A DNA stretch of 64,000 bases from Paucibacter sp. KBW04. GTDB taxonomy: Bacteria; Pseudomonadota; Gammaproteobacteria; Burkholderiales; Burkholderiaceae_C. Positions 1 to 8,585 of the stretch are shown piece after piece. The notes beneath the pieces were generated by a model. It was not told the DNA's origin. It searched no databases and saw nothing but the letters and a program-made list of their open reading frames with translations. The DNA is taken from the NCBI RefSeq assembly GCF_003852425.1, contig NZ_QAJN01000018.1, positions 47,376-111,375 of the forward strand, in the 5' to 3' direction. The first letter of the stretch is position 1; each line of letters starts with the position of its first letter. The position numbers and the translations under genes are program-made.

Positions 1-43
1 CGATACAAGCGGCTGGGCTGCCCCCGCTCTCGCGTCCGCCGAT

Positions 44-472
44 TCAGGGGGCCGTGGCGGCTGGGGTCTCGGCCACAAAAGCGATGCGGCTCAAACCCGC
101 GCTCTGGCACCAGCCGATCAGCTCGGCCACCTGGCCGTAGGGCACGCTTTGGTCAGCGCGCAACTGCACTTCCAATTCGGGGTTGGCCTTGCCCAGCTCA
201 AGCAAGCGTTGTTGCAACTGCTGTTTGTTCAGCTTGAGCTCGCCCAGAAACAGGCCACCATCGGGCTGCAGGCCAATGGCGATGAATTTGGGTGCGTCCG
301 AGGGGCGGGCGGCCTCGCTCTTGGGCAGGTCCAGATGCAGGGACGAGGTCATTAGCGGCGCGGCGATCATGAAGATCACCAAGAGCACCAACATGACGTC
401 GATCAGCGGCGTCATATTGATCTCGCCCATGGGCTTGGGGCGTTCGCTGCGTTCGAGGCGACCGAAAGCCAT
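44..472 (-). CDS. exbD: ExbD/TolR-type biopolymer transport protein
   Basis: This 142-residue inner-membrane protein is the small partner of an ExbB/TolQ proton channel, which couples the proton motive force to work at the outer membrane. It has a short basic N-terminus, the family signature around NMTPLIDVMLVLLVIFM with the conserved Asp in the single membrane helix at about residues 20-40, and a periplasmic domain with DLPKS and RADQSVPYGQV. The frame is open upstream, but the ATG at 472 starts right at the family N-terminus (MAFGRLER) and lies 4 nt past the exbB stop. It is the last gene of bamE-dapB-exbB-exbD, an order common in Burkholderiales. TolR is the alternative name; without tolA, tolB or pal nearby, ExbD is preferred. 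Confidence 0.9.
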   Translation of the reverse strand: MAFGRLERSERPKPMGEINMTPLIDVMLVLLVIFMIAAPLMTSSLHLDLPKSEAARPSDAPKFIAIGLQPDGGLFLGELKLNKQQLQQRLLELGKANPELEVQLRADQSVPYGQVAELIGWCQSAGLSRIAFVAETPAATAP

Positions 473-476
473 GGTC

Positions 477-1127
477 TCAGGCTTCTTTGGGGTCCAGCAT
501 CTCGCGCAGATCGTGGGCAAAGCCTTCCAGCTCGGCCTCACAAGCACCCAAGCGCTTGCCGAAGACGTTATAGGCCAGCACGGCGGGAATGGCCACGGCC
601 AAACCTGCAGCCGTCATGATCAAGGCCTCGCCCACCGGGCCCGCGATCTTCTCGATCGTGATGCTGCCGCCGGCACTCAGATTGACCAGGGCGTGATAGA
701 TGCCCCAGACGGTGCCGAACAGGCCCACAAAGGGGGCGATGCTGCCGATGGAGGCCAGCAAGACCTGACCCTGTTGCAGGTATTGCAGGACCTGATGCAA
801 GGCGTCACGCAGGCGGCGGGTCAGGCGCGACTCTTGTCGGCCCGAGGCTTCCAAGGTGTTGGCCGTGGTGCTGGCCGTGGCCGCATCCAGCAGGGGCAGC
901 AAGACCTGCTCCTGGTCGAAGTTTTGCAGGGCAGCGCGGCCCTCGTCCAGATTGGCGGCGGCCCAGAAGGCGGGCAGGGCACGTTGGATGCTGCGGCGGG
1001 CGCGGTGCAGCACCCAGCCCTTCCAAAGAATCACCACCCAGGCGCTCACAGACATCAGCAGTAGCAGGCACGCGACGCCGCGTGTGACCACGTCGCCAAG
1101 CGCCCATAGCTCTGCGAAGCCTGTCAT
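477..1127 (-). CDS. exbB: MotA/TolQ/ExbB proton channel family protein
   Basis: The product is 216 residues, an inner-membrane proton-channel subunit that works with the ExbD encoded just downstream. An N-terminal membrane helix lies at about residues 14-36. The MotA/TolQ/ExbB domain follows, with the two signature helices [20 protein letters not shown] (about residues 121-140) and [21 protein letters not shown]. The ATG overlaps the dapB stop by 4 nt (ATGA), so the genes are translationally coupled. The family assignment is secure; the energised partner (TonB or TolA) is not in the window. Confidence 0.93.
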   Translation of the reverse strand: MTGFAELWALGDVVTRGVACLLLLMSVSAWVVILWKGWVLHRARRSIQRALPAFWAAANLDEGRAALQNFDQEQVLLPLLDAATASTTANTLEASGRQESRLTRRLRDALHQVLQYLQQGQVLLASIGSIAPFVGLFGTVWGIYHALVNLSAGGSITIEKIAGPVGEALIMTAAGLAVAIPAVLAYNVFGKRLGACEAELEGFAHDLREMLDPKEA

Positions 1128-1939
1128 CGGCTGAGGCCCAGCACGTCGTTCATATCGTAGAGACCTGGCGCGTGGGTGGCCAGGAAGCGGGCGGCGCGCA
1201 AGCTGCCTTGGGCGTAGGTGACGCGGCTGCTGGACTTGTGGCTGATCTCGATGCGCTCGCCAATGCCAGCGAATAGCACCGTGTGATCGCCCACGATATC
1301 GCCACCGCGCACGGTGGCGAAGCCGATGGTGGAGGGATCGCGCTCACCGGTGACGCCTTCACGGCCATACACCGCGCATTCCTTCAGATCGCGGCCCAAG
1401 GCCTGGGCGACGACCTCACCCATCTGCAAGGCCGTGCCGCTGGGGGCGTCGACCTTGTGGCGGTGGTGGGCCTCGACGATCTCGATGTCATAGCCTTCGT
1501 TGAGCGCGCGGGCGGCTTGCGCCAGCAGGCCCAGCACGACGTTGACACCGACGCTCATATTGGGCGCCATCATGATGCCGATGTGCTGGGCAAAAGCGCC
1601 GATCTGGGCCTTTTGTGCCGCGTCAAAACCGGTGGTGCCGATGACGGCCTTCACTCCCAGCTCCTGGCAGACGGCCAAGTGGGCCAGCGTGCCCTCGGGA
1701 CGGGTGAAATCGATCAAGACATCGGCGCCGGCCAGGCCTTGGCGCAGATCGGCCGTGATGGCCACGCCACTGGTCTTGCCCAGAAAAGCGGCCGGGTCGG
1801 CACCCAGGGCCGGGCTGCCGGGCTGATCCAGGGCGCCGCTGAGTTGGCAATCGGGCGCGTTCAGCACGGCCTCGATCAACATGCGGCCCATGCGGCCGGA
1901 GCTGCCGGCGATGGCGATCTTCAAAGCGGCGGTACTCAA
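1124..1939 (-). CDS. dapB: 4-hydroxy-tetrahydrodipicolinate reductase
   Basis: DapB (271 residues, the usual length) carries out the NAD(P)H-dependent reduction step of lysine and meso-diaminopimelate synthesis in the cytoplasm. The N-terminal nucleotide-binding loop is visible ([12 protein letters not shown], about residues 10-21). The catalytic and substrate-binding signature [16 protein letters not shown] is near residue 155, and the C-terminal [10 protein letters not shown] is present. It overlaps bamE upstream and exbB downstream by 4 nt each, so it sits inside one operon of cell-envelope genes, consistent with its role in peptidoglycan precursor supply. Confidence 0.97.
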   Translation of the reverse strand: MSTAALKIAIAGSSGRMGRMLIEAVLNAPDCQLSGALDQPGSPALGADPAAFLGKTSGVAITADLRQGLAGADVLIDFTRPEGTLAHLAVCQELGVKAVIGTTGFDAAQKAQIGAFAQHIGIMMAPNMSVGVNVVLGLLAQAARALNEGYDIEIVEAHHRHKVDAPSGTALQMGEVVAQALGRDLKECAVYGREGVTGERDPSTIGFATVRGGDIVGDHTVLFAGIGERIEISHKSSSRVTYAQGSLRAARFLATHAPGLYDMNDVLGLSR

Positions 1940-2490
1940 GGCTTGCTCTCCAGCGGCGGGTAGCTGCGTTGCACGCCCATGGCCTCCGCGGCCGGCACTT
2001 CACGCTTGGGAGGAATCGGCAAGGCCTTGCGCTCAGCCTCGCTCAGCTCTAGCTTGGGCAGATCGCCGCGCTTGGAGCGGGTGTTGATGGAGGCAACAAA
2101 GTCGTTTTCTGTCGGCAGATCGTCCGGCACTTCCAGCGACTTCAGGCGCTCGCCCTCGAACCAGGCCACGACCTGGCGTTTTTGCGGCTCGGCGCCTTGG
2201 CGGCGGATGGTGAAGACATAGTCCCAACGATCCTCGTGGAAGATGTCGGTCAGCAGGGGCGAGCCCAGAAGGTCGCGCACCTGGGCGCGCGGCATGCCGG
2301 GTTTGACTCGGGCCACCAGCTCCTTGGTCAGCACATTGCCCTGCACCACTTCCAGGCGATAGGGGGTGACGATGCCCAGCACCTTGTCACCGCTGACCGA
2401 CGGCATATAGGAACAAGCGGTCATGGCGCCCGCCAGTGCGAGCAGACTCAACAGACGAGTCGGAGTAGATGAGCAAAGGTTCGGACGCAT
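1936..2490 (-). CDS. bamE: outer membrane assembly lipoprotein BamE (SmpA/OmlA)
   Basis: BamE is the small lipoprotein of the BAM complex that inserts beta-barrels into the outer membrane. The chosen ATG at 2490 gives a short basic start, a hydrophobic stretch and a lipobox ending [10 protein letters not shown], so the mature protein is lipidated on Cys. The SmpA/OmlA domain follows ([40 protein letters not shown]). The protein is 184 residues, longer than the E. coli form because of a charged C-terminal tail, which is usual in Burkholderiales. It is first in the operon with dapB and is divergent from fur, with about 100 bp between them. The longer upstream frame has no signal-peptide logic and was rejected. 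Confidence 0.93.
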   Translation of the reverse strand: MRPNLCSSTPTRLLSLLALAGAMTACSYMPSVSGDKVLGIVTPYRLEVVQGNVLTKELVARVKPGMPRAQVRDLLGSPLLTDIFHEDRWDYVFTIRRQGAEPQKRQVVAWFEGERLKSLEVPDDLPTENDFVASINTRSKRGDLPKLELSEAERKALPIPPKREVPAAEAMGVQRSYPPLESKP

Positions 2491-2593
2491 TGGGGGCTTG
2501 TGTGGGCCTGGACGCCAAAAAGCGCCAAGCTGGCTATGATCGGGCCATTCTAGCGGCAGGCCCAGTGTGGCTTGCGCCGACCCGAATGGACAC

Positions 2594-3022
2594 ATGAACC
2601 GCACCGAAGAGATCAAAAACAGCGGCCTCAAGGCCACGCTGCCCCGCATCAAGATTCTGGAGATTTTCCAGAAGACGGCACAGCGTCATATGACGGCCGA
2701 AGACGTGTACAAGGCCTTGCTGACCGAGGACGCCGATATCGGCCTGGCCACGGTCTACCGCGTGCTGACGCAGTTCGAGCAGGCCGGCTTGCTTTCACGC
2801 AATCACTTCGAATCCGGCAAATCGGTGTTCGAGCTCAACGAAGGTCATCACCACGACCATCTGGTCTGCTTGACTTGCGGTCGGGTGGAGGAGTTCTTCG
2901 ATCCCGAGATCGAGGAGCGCCAACACGTCATCGCCCTGCAACGCGGCTTTGAGCTGCAAGAGCATTCCCTGGCCTTGTACGCAAGCTGCGTCAAGAAGGA
3001 CTGCGAGCACCGCGGCAAGTAA
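2594..3022 (+). CDS. fur: ferric uptake regulator Fur
   Basis: A 142-residue iron-responsive repressor. The winged-helix N-terminal half ([31 protein letters not shown]) is followed by the metal-binding segment [17 protein letters not shown] near residue 86 and a C-terminal Cys pair ([10 protein letters not shown]). The ATG at 2594 ([11 protein letters not shown]) matches the typical Fur start; an in-frame upstream ATG at 2567 would add nine unconserved residues. It is divergent from bamE, a fur/bamE pairing seen in many betaproteobacteria. A possible -10 (TATGAT, 2535-2540) lies upstream, but I see no convincing -35 or Fur box. Confidence 0.96.
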   Translation: MNRTEEIKNSGLKATLPRIKILEIFQKTAQRHMTAEDVYKALLTEDADIGLATVYRVLTQFEQAGLLSRNHFESGKSVFELNEGHHHDHLVCLTCGRVEEFFDPEIEERQHVIALQRGFELQEHSLALYASCVKKDCEHRGK

Positions 3023-3031
3023 GAACGACGA

Positions 3032-3060
3032 ACGCCCGGCCCCGGGAGGGTGGCGGGCGT
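3032..3060 (+). terminator. possible hairpin terminator after fur
   Basis: ACGCCCG (3032-3038) can pair with CGGGCGT (3054-3060) around a GC-rich loop directly after the fur stop codon. There is no U-tract, so intrinsic termination is uncertain. The next bases (3063-3080) hold a second palindrome, CTGATCAGCGCTGATCAG, that runs into the hprK stop codon. The pair sits exactly at the convergent fur/hprK junction. Confidence 0.4.
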
Positions 3061-3076
3061 AGCTGATCAGCGCTGA

Positions 3077-4039
3077 TCAGTTGTCGTCATGTTGACCGGA
3101 CTCGATGGCGCGCTGATGGCGCTCCACAAATTCGCGGTAGGTGTCGATGCCGCGCAGCTGTAGCACGGTGTTGCGCACGGCGGCCTCCACCAGCACGGCC
3201 AGGTTGCGGCCGGCATCCACCGCGATGATGACCTTGCGCACCGGCATGCCCAGCACTTCCTCGTACAGGGGCTCATAGGGCAGGCGCTCAAAGTCCCGCT
3301 CCATGGTTTCCTTGCGCACCAGGTGCACGATGAGCTTGAGGCGCATCTTGCGGCGCACCGCGGTCTCGCCAAAGATGGCCTTGATGTCCAGCAGGCCGAT
3401 GCCGCGCACTTCCAGCAGATTGAGCAGCAGCTCGGGGCAGCGACCTTCGATGGAAGTTTGCGAGATGCGGAACAGATCGACCGCGTCATCGGCCACCAGG
3501 CCATGGCCGCGTGAGATCAGTTCCAGGCCGAGCTCGCTCTTGCCCAGGCCGGACTCACCGGTCAGCAGCACGCCCAGACCCAGGATGTCCATGAAGACGC
3601 CGTGGCGGGTGCTGCGGTTGGCAAAGAGATGGGCCAGATGGGCGCGCACCACGTCGATGACGTGGCCGGCCGACTCGGAGGTGACGAAGAGTGGGATCTC
3701 CGCCCGGTCGCACATGGCCACCAAACGATCCGGCGGCGTTTGCGCGTCGGCCACGATGATGACCGGCGGCTCCAGCGTGACGATGCGGGCGATGCGGCTG
3801 TCCAGCACCTCGCCGGCGGCCTGGCTTAGATAAGCCACCTCGCGGCGCCCGACGATCTGCACCCGGTAGGGGTGGATGTAGTTGAGATAGCCCACCAAGT
3901 CCGCGGCCGACTGGGCGTCGCGCACGGCGGCCTCGTCAAAGCGGCGTTCGGGGTGGGCATGCCCGGCGATCCATTCCCATCGCATGGCCTCCCGGTGTTC
4001 TTCAAAAAGCCGGTCGGCGCTGATGGAGGTGGGTTTCAC
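3077..4039 (-). CDS. hprK: HPr(Ser) kinase/phosphorylase
   Basis: HprK (320 residues) phosphorylates and dephosphorylates a serine on the phosphocarrier HPr. In proteobacteria it is thought to tune the nitrogen-type PTS and carbon signalling rather than classical catabolite repression. The sequence shows the Walker A loop [14 protein letters not shown] at about residues 157-170 and the HprK signature [20 protein letters not shown]. The acidic pair VADDAVDLF lies between them. It follows ptsN on the same strand with a gap of about 46 bp, a common proteobacterial arrangement. No HPr gene is in the window. Confidence 0.96.
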   Translation of the reverse strand: MKPTSISADRLFEEHREAMRWEWIAGHAHPERRFDEAAVRDAQSAADLVGYLNYIHPYRVQIVGRREVAYLSQAAGEVLDSRIARIVTLEPPVIIVADAQTPPDRLVAMCDRAEIPLFVTSESAGHVIDVVRAHLAHLFANRSTRHGVFMDILGLGVLLTGESGLGKSELGLELISRGHGLVADDAVDLFRISQTSIEGRCPELLLNLLEVRGIGLLDIKAIFGETAVRRKMRLKLIVHLVRKETMERDFERLPYEPLYEEVLGMPVRKVIIAVDAGRNLAVLVEAAVRNTVLQLRGIDTYREFVERHQRAIESGQHDDN

Positions 4040-4085
4040 GGGCGGGGTGATTCCTGGCTGGAAGGGTTGCTGTGAAGGGCCCGCT

Positions 4086-4556
4086 TCAGGCGACGGATTT
4101 GAGCGGTTCCCAGTCGGCGATCAAGCGATGCAATTCACTCGCTTCGGGCTCGGTCTTGAGGCGTTCGCGCAACTCGCGGTCCGACAGCATCTCGGCGATC
4201 TCGGAGAGGATCTCCAGATGGCGCTGAGTCGCGGCTTCCGGCACCAGCAAGAAAATCAGCAAGCTGACCGGTTCATCGTCGGGGGCATCAAAGCCAATCG
4301 GCTGCTGCACCCGCAGCACGGCGGCCAGGGGATTCTTCAAGCCCTTGATACGGCCATGCGGGATGGCGACGCCGTGACCCAGACCGGTGGAGCCCAGGCG
4401 CTCGCGCGCAAACAGGTTGTCGGCCACCAGCGCTCGGGAAATCGCGTGATTGTTTTCGAACAGCAAACCGGCTTGCTCGAAAACTCGCTTCTTACTGGAC
4501 GCGTCCACATTCACCAGCACATTGCTGGCGGGGAGGATGGCTGCGAGACGATTCAT
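4086..4556 (-). CDS. ptsN: PTS IIA-like nitrogen regulatory protein PtsN (EIIA-Ntr)
   Basis: A 156-residue cytoplasmic phospho-acceptor of the nitrogen phosphotransferase system, affecting potassium transport, nitrogen metabolism and envelope stress in related bacteria. The PTS EIIA type-2 active-site motif [14 protein letters not shown] contains the phosphorylated His (about residue 67). The domain is complete, with the conserved [15 protein letters not shown]. It lies between hpf and hprK on the same strand. The 259 bp between it and hpf includes a strong terminator for hpf, so ptsN probably has its own promoter there, though none is obvious. Confidence 0.95.
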   Translation of the reverse strand: MNRLAAILPASNVLVNVDASSKKRVFEQAGLLFENNHAISRALVADNLFARERLGSTGLGHGVAIPHGRIKGLKNPLAAVLRVQQPIGFDAPDDEPVSLLIFLLVPEAATQRHLEILSEIAEMLSDRELRERLKTEPEASELHRLIADWEPLKSVA

Positions 4557-4745
4557 GGTGTCAAAGCGCTGCGTACGGCGGGGAGGCCTTGCTCAAAGCG
4601 CTTGTTCGGTGTTTAAGGGGGCGATTATAGAAACGCCAGCCTGGACTGCCGACGCCCTACGTCGCTGCGAAAGCACAAATACGCAAATGGTGCAGCGCAG
4701 CAAGGTCAGTATTGCACAGGCGGCCAAGAGCATCAAACAGGCAAG

Positions 4746-4770
4746 AAAAAGGCGACCCGATCGGTCGCCT
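4746..4770 (-). terminator. rho-independent terminator of hpf
   Basis: On the minus strand GGCGACC pairs with GGTCGCC across a five-base loop (4751-4769) and is followed directly by a run of five T's (4746-4750 on the plus strand read as AAAAA). It stands about 45 bp after the hpf stop codon in the correct orientation. Confidence 0.85.
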
Positions 4771-4778
4771 CGTTTGTG

Positions 4779-4799
4779 CGACAGGCGGATCGCCTGTCG
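4779..4799. repeat. 9-bp perfect hairpin between hpf and its terminator
   Basis: CGACAGGCG and CGCCTGTCG form a perfect nine-base stem with a three-base loop (GAT). It lies between the hpf stop and the intrinsic terminator, so the hpf transcript ends in two tandem hairpins. It may stabilise the 3' end or act as an additional terminator; there is no T-run next to it. Confidence 0.6.
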
Positions 4800-4815
4800 T
4801 CACGCGGGTCTCAGC

Positions 4816-5157
4816 TCACATCGCCGGCGTTTCCAGGCGTTTGGCTGAGGCGTGGTGATGGTCTTGCAGGCGATCCTTGTGGCGGCAGACTTGCCGGTCC
4901 AGCTTGTCCATCAGCGAATCAATGGCGGCATACAGATCTTCGGCGGACTGTTCCACGAAGATGTCTCGTCCTTTGACATGCAGGGTCACTTCAGCCTTTT
5001 GGCGCCGCTCCTTTTCCTTTTGCTTTTCAACCGTGAGTAGAACGTTCACGTCAACAACTTGATCAAAATGGCGTGTCACTCGATCCAACTTTGTAAGCAC
5101 ATACTCACGCAGAGAGGGCGTAACTTCCAAATGGTGGCCACTGATTGTCAGGTTCAT
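4816..5157 (-). CDS. hpf: ribosome hibernation promoting factor (short HPF/YfiA family)
   Basis: This 113-residue protein binds the 30S subunit in stationary phase and helps form inactive 100S ribosomes. It has the short-form fold: [20 protein letters not shown] at the start and the basic [23 protein letters not shown] core, ending with a His-rich tail. The ATG at 5157 is set by a very strong AAAGGAGG Shine-Dalgarno sequence upstream; the in-frame ATG at 5172 would place that site inside the gene. It is normally downstream of rpoN, but here the next gene upstream is divergent corA. Transcription ends at the hairpin at 4746-4770. Confidence 0.93.
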   Translation of the reverse strand: MNLTISGHHLEVTPSLREYVLTKLDRVTRHFDQVVDVNVLLTVEKQKEKERRQKAEVTLHVKGRDIFVEQSAEDLYAAIDSLMDKLDRQVCRHKDRLQDHHHASAKRLETPAM

Positions 5158-5344
5158 AAAGCCTCCTTTCACAAGGGAGATCTGGAGAAATGAAAAACGA
5201 GATTCAAAGAGCGAAGTGAAGCGATTGCTGGGGTTCTAACCTTGGACTGAGAGTGGATCGGTGAAACCAGTTTGCTCTTCTTACAAGCGTGTGACAAGCC
5301 CCTTGAAGTCAGCCTTGGGCGATAGGTGATGAGCTTTGTTCGAG

Positions 5345-5595
5345 CTGTGAATTAAGGCGCGGAATTCGAGCGCCAGCGCTTTTCTTGGCAGCCCTCTCGC
5401 GGAGGTGATAATCCGCTCCGTCCCAGCAACGGAGAAATTCTTGGATAGCGATCACCCTCGGTGACCGTCCGCTCCCGCGTCAATGGCGCCGCGCACGAAT
5501 CCTGACGATTCGCCGCCGTGCCGGTCCGGAGTGAGACGGTTGCCCCAAACAAACCCCACTCCCTGACGGCGCCCCTAGCGCTGGAGATTTTTTGC
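5345..5595 (+). promoter_or_regulatory. long structured leader upstream of corA (candidate cis-regulatory RNA)
   Basis: The 438 bp between hpf and corA holds no recognised gene. The 250 bp next to corA can fold into several hairpins: GGCGC/GCGCC (5356-5374), GCGGA/TCCGC (5399-5416), CTCCGT/ACGGAG (5416-5434) and CGAATC/GATTCG (5507-5522). It ends in GGCGC-CCCTA-GCGCT (5568-5582) followed after four bases by ATTTTTT, just before the corA ATG at 5596. This looks like an intrinsic terminator or anti-terminator switch. It does not match what I remember of the M-box or yybP-ykoY riboswitches. Regulation by Mg2+ is inference. The half nearest hpf (5158-5344) shows no clear structure. Confidence 0.4.
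5483..5566 (+). CDS. possible proline-rich leader peptide of corA
   Basis: A 27-codon ORF beginning ATG at 5483 and ending TGA at 5564-5566 encodes a peptide starting MAPRTNPDDSPPC and ending NPTP, with seven prolines. It ends immediately before the terminator-like hairpin ahead of corA, where mgtL/corL-type leader peptides of enterobacterial Mg2+ transporters sit. There is no good ribosome-binding site, so it may be a chance ORF. Confidence 0.2.
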   Translation: MAPRTNPDDSPPCRSGVRRLPQTNPTP

Positions 5596-6570
5596 ATGCT
5601 GAATGTATTCACGCTGGATAACGGCCGCTTGAAGGGCGGCTTGTTCCAGGAAGAAATTGAAACCGCCGAAGACCTGGCCCAGTCGCGCCCCGTGTGGGTG
5701 GATCTGGAGGATCCCAGTGCGCAGGAAAAGGGTTGGATCCGCGACCGCTTTGGTCTGGTGATCCCGGAAGACATCGTCGACGAAGACCTGGAAGAGTCGG
5801 CGCGTTTCTACGAAGAAGACAACGGCGAGCTGCATATTCGCTCGGACTTCTTGATTGATGACGACGAAGCGCCTCGCAATGTGCGGGTCGCCTTCATCCT
5901 CTACAACAACATCCTGTTCAGCATCCACAAGGAAGACCTGCCGGTCTTCCGCCTGCTGCGCCTGCGCGCGCGCCGCATCCCGGCCTTGATCGAAGACGCC
6001 AAGGACGTTCTGCTCAAGCTCTACGACGCCGATGCCGAGTATTCGGCCGATGTGCTGGAAGGCATTTACGACAAGCTGGAGAAGGTCAGCGCGCGGGTCT
6101 TGAAGAAGGACGTGAACGACACCGAAGCCGGTGAGGTGCTGTCGGCCATCGCGCGCGAGGAAGACTTGAACGGTCGCATCCGTCGTAACGTCATGGACAC
6201 GCGGCGCGCGCTCAGCTTCATGATGCGCAGCCGCATGCTCAACGCCGAGCAGTTCGAGGAGTCGCGCCAGATTCTGCGCGATATCGACTCGCTGGACTCG
6301 CACACGGCCTTTTTGTTCGACAAGGTCAACTTCTTGATGGACGCCACCGTGGGTTTCATCAATATCAACCAGAACAAGATCATCAAGATCTTCTCGGTGG
6401 CCAGCGTCGCCTTGCTGCCGCCCACCTTGATCGCCAGCATCTACGGCATGAACTTCAAGTACATGCCCGAGCTGGAGCAGACCTGGGGCTACCCCTTCGC
6501 CCTGGGCTTGATGCTGGCCTCGGTGGCTGCGCCCTTCATTTACTTCCGCCGCAAGGGCTGGCTGCGTTGA
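5596..6570 (+). CDS. corA: CorA family magnesium/cobalt transporter
   Basis: CorA is a homopentameric inner-membrane channel for Mg2+ (and Co2+) uptake. The product is 324 residues. It has a long acidic cytoplasmic N-terminal domain, a helical stalk (about residues 150-260), and two C-terminal membrane helices. The pore signature YGMNF follows the first of these, and the end is the usual FRRKGWLR. The ATG at 5596 gives the family start MLNVFTLDNG; an upstream GTG in frame would translate through the leader and was rejected. It is divergent from hpf and convergent with the glycosyltransferase gene, with only 10 bp between stops. Confidence 0.95.
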   Translation: MLNVFTLDNGRLKGGLFQEEIETAEDLAQSRPVWVDLEDPSAQEKGWIRDRFGLVIPEDIVDEDLEESARFYEEDNGELHIRSDFLIDDDEAPRNVRVAFILYNNILFSIHKEDLPVFRLLRLRARRIPALIEDAKDVLLKLYDADAEYSADVLEGIYDKLEKVSARVLKKDVNDTEAGEVLSAIAREEDLNGRIRRNVMDTRRALSFMMRSRMLNAEQFEESRQILRDIDSLDSHTAFLFDKVNFLMDATVGFININQNKIIKIFSVASVALLPPTLIASIYGMNFKYMPELEQTWGYPFALGLMLASVAAPFIYFRRKGWLR

Positions 6571-6580
6571 GGTCGCGCGC

Positions 6581-8080
6581 TCAGGGGCAATGCCCCTTGG
6601 CGATCCACAGATAGGCTTCCAGGCGCGGGCTGCTGGCCAGCACGGGCAGGCCCACCCGCTCTGGAATCAGCACTTGCTTGGACTGCTTGGGCACGACGAT
6701 CCAGGTGCGGGGTGCCGCACAGCGCAGGGTTTGCCAAGCTTGCGGTGCCAGCAGAATCTGGCGGCCTTTGATGCCGTCAAACTTGGCGGCTTCGACGATT
6801 TCCTTGCGCCAGCTGTCGTATTGCTGCGGGGCAAAGGGCTCGTCGAGAATCACCGGCACGGCCGGCCCGCGCTTGAGCAGCAGGGGCACGTCGAAGGTGA
6901 ACTGATCTTCGAAGACGAGCGCATCGCCCGGCTGCCACTGGGCTTGGATGCCATCCACCAGGCGTGCATTGCTCTTGGTGTCCACCCAGACGATGCCGAT
7001 CAACATGCCCACCGTCAGCACCACACCGCCCAGGGCCAGGCCCGTCGGCAGGCGGCGTTGCCAGCCGCTGCTTTGCGCGTGCCAGCGCGCCAGCTGAGGT
7101 GCCAGCAGCAAGGCCAGGGCCGGGCCGACCGGCAGGATATAGCCCAGCAGCTTGGACGAGGGCAGGCTGAAGAAGACGGTAATCGCCAGCAACCACACCA
7201 GGCCCAGCTGGCCCAAGGGCGTCGTGCGCGTCAGGCGCTGCGCCATCGTCCACAAAATGGCGGGCGACCAGGGCAAGGTCATGATGAGCAAGACGCCGGG
7301 GTAGAACCAGGCCGGCATCACATTGTTAAAGCCTTCGGCCGCGAAGCGCTTGAAGTGATGCACGACGAAGAAGTAGTGCATAAAACCGGGGTAGCGCAGC
7401 TCCATGGCCACAAACCAGGGCAGGCTGATGGCCAAGAAGATGGCCCAGCCGCGCAGCCACACCAGCTGGAACACCGCCCGCCAGCCCTGCGACCAGAACA
7501 GCCAGAGGGACAGCACCAGAATCGGCAGCACCACGCCAATCAAGCCCTTGGCCAACACGCCCAGGGCCATGGCCACAAAGCCCAGGGTGCGCAGGCCGGT
7601 GCTGGGGCGCAGGGCGTGGCTGGCCAGGGCGCAGATGGCGATGCTGATGCAGCTGGCCACCAGCATGTCCAGATTGGCGAACTGCGAACCCAGATGCCAG
7701 AAAGGCTGGGCCACCATAAAGATCAGCACCCAGGCACAGACGGCGGGGGCCTCGGCCTTGTCCATATGCCGGCGAATCAGCTGGCACAGCACAAAGATGG
7801 CGCTGAGCGCCGCAAACCAGGAAACCAGACGGGCGCCGACGGCGGTTTCGCCCGTGAGGCCGAAGCTCAGTCCGGCCAACCAATAGAACAGCGGCGGCTT
7901 GTGGAAGTAAGGCAGGCCATTGAGCTGGGGCAGCAGCCAATCGCCGCTATGCCACATCATGGCGGCCACGCCGACATAGCGGCCTTCGTCGGGGAGCGCC
8001 ACCGGGCGCCAGGGCATTGAGATCAACAGTACCAGCGCGGCCAGCGCCAAACCCCACCATTTATGCTGCAAAACCCTCAT
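6581..8080 (-). CDS. ArnT-like glycosyltransferase (GT-C, PMT/dolichol-phosphate type)
   Basis: A polytopic 499-residue inner-membrane enzyme related to ArnT and protein-O-mannosyltransferases, which move a sugar from a polyprenyl-phosphate carrier onto lipid A or another acceptor on the periplasmic side. The N-terminus has the catalytic-loop motif LPDEGRYVGVAAMM (Asp-Glu, about residue 31) and YFHKPPLFYW, followed by roughly ten hydrophobic helices and a soluble C-terminal domain. No arnBCAD genes are nearby, so aminoarabinose transfer is not supported and the substrate is unknown. It is the last gene in the minus-strand run that starts with the FAD oxidoreductase, 58 bp after the NTF2-like gene, and may be co-transcribed with it. 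Confidence 0.85.
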   Translation of the reverse strand: MRVLQHKWWGLALAALVLLISMPWRPVALPDEGRYVGVAAMMWHSGDWLLPQLNGLPYFHKPPLFYWLAGLSFGLTGETAVGARLVSWFAALSAIFVLCQLIRRHMDKAEAPAVCAWVLIFMVAQPFWHLGSQFANLDMLVASCISIAICALASHALRPSTGLRTLGFVAMALGVLAKGLIGVVLPILVLSLWLFWSQGWRAVFQLVWLRGWAIFLAISLPWFVAMELRYPGFMHYFFVVHHFKRFAAEGFNNVMPAWFYPGVLLIMTLPWSPAILWTMAQRLTRTTPLGQLGLVWLLAITVFFSLPSSKLLGYILPVGPALALLLAPQLARWHAQSSGWQRRLPTGLALGGVVLTVGMLIGIVWVDTKSNARLVDGIQAQWQPGDALVFEDQFTFDVPLLLKRGPAVPVILDEPFAPQQYDSWRKEIVEAAKFDGIKGRQILLAPQAWQTLRCAAPRTWIVVPKQSKQVLIPERVGLPVLASSPRLEAYLWIAKGHCP

Positions 8081-8138
8081 GCGTCCCCGTCAGAAGTGAG
8101 TGCGCATCCTAAGGCCTTTGCTGCGAGCAAGGCTGGCA

Positions 8139-8585
8139 TCAAGCTGTCACCTGCAGGCGTTTTTTGATCCAACGCAGCAGGCCGCCCAGCACCGGCAGCT
8201 TTTCGTAGAGCTCTTCGGCGGCGTCCCAGTAGTCGCGGTGATAGTCCACCCGGCCGTCCGGCGCAAAGCGCAGATGGCTGCTGCCATGGATGCATTGCGG
8301 GCTGTTTTTGCCCTTGAGTCGAAAGTGAACGTCCCAGCTCAGAAAGCCTTGATCGCCCTGGGCAAAGGCCTCGCGGACCTCGAACCGGGGTGCTTCCAGG
8401 GCCTCAAACATATGCGCGAAGATCGCCCGGATGGCGAGCAAGCCCCTCACCTCGTTGAAGGGGTCCTTGAAAAAAGCCTGCTCGGTGTAGAGCTGGCCCA
8501 GCCGGGCCAGGTCGCTGGGCTGCAAAGATTCGTAGAACTGGCGCAGTGCCAGCAGGCGCGGGTCGTCCGCAGCGGTGGGATTCAT
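8139..8585 (-). CDS. NTF2-like (SnoaL) family protein
   Basis: A 148-residue soluble protein with the cone-shaped NTF2/SnoaL fold pattern: an N-terminal helix pair (LLALRQFYESLQPSDLARLGQLY), then YTEQAFFKDPFNEVRGLLAI and strands ending in GRVDYHRDYWDAAEELY. No catalytic residues can be assigned with confidence. Proteins of this type recur in light-inducible LitR/ChrR clusters beside SDR, DUF3833 and cfa-like genes. The start overlaps the SDR gene stop by 4 nt. The function is unknown. Confidence 0.8.
   Translation of the reverse strand: MNPTAADDPRLLALRQFYESLQPSDLARLGQLYTEQAFFKDPFNEVRGLLAIRAIFAHMFEALEAPRFEVREAFAQGDQGFLSWDVHFRLKGKNSPQCIHGSSHLRFAPDGRVDYHRDYWDAAEELYEKLPVLGGLLRWIKKRLQVTA

Noticed and set aside
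1-43. Possible start of a downstream gene (leuS is common after exbD)
   Set aside because: No start codon with a ribosome-binding site is visible on the minus strand in these 43 bases.
5345-5595. M-box or yybP-ykoY riboswitch upstream of corA
   Set aside because: The conserved core sequences I remember for those classes are not present; kept only as an unclassified structured leader.
6584-6599. AGGGGCA/TGCCCCT palindrome at the corA/glycosyltransferase junction
   Set aside because: It lies in the last codons of the glycosyltransferase gene, has almost no loop and no T-run, so a terminator call is not supported.
6590-8020. Plus-strand ORF of 476 codons opposite the ArnT-like gene
   Set aside because: It is antisense to a clear membrane glycosyltransferase, is rich in Gln, His, Gly and Ala, and has no recognisable motif; it is a shadow caused by high GC.
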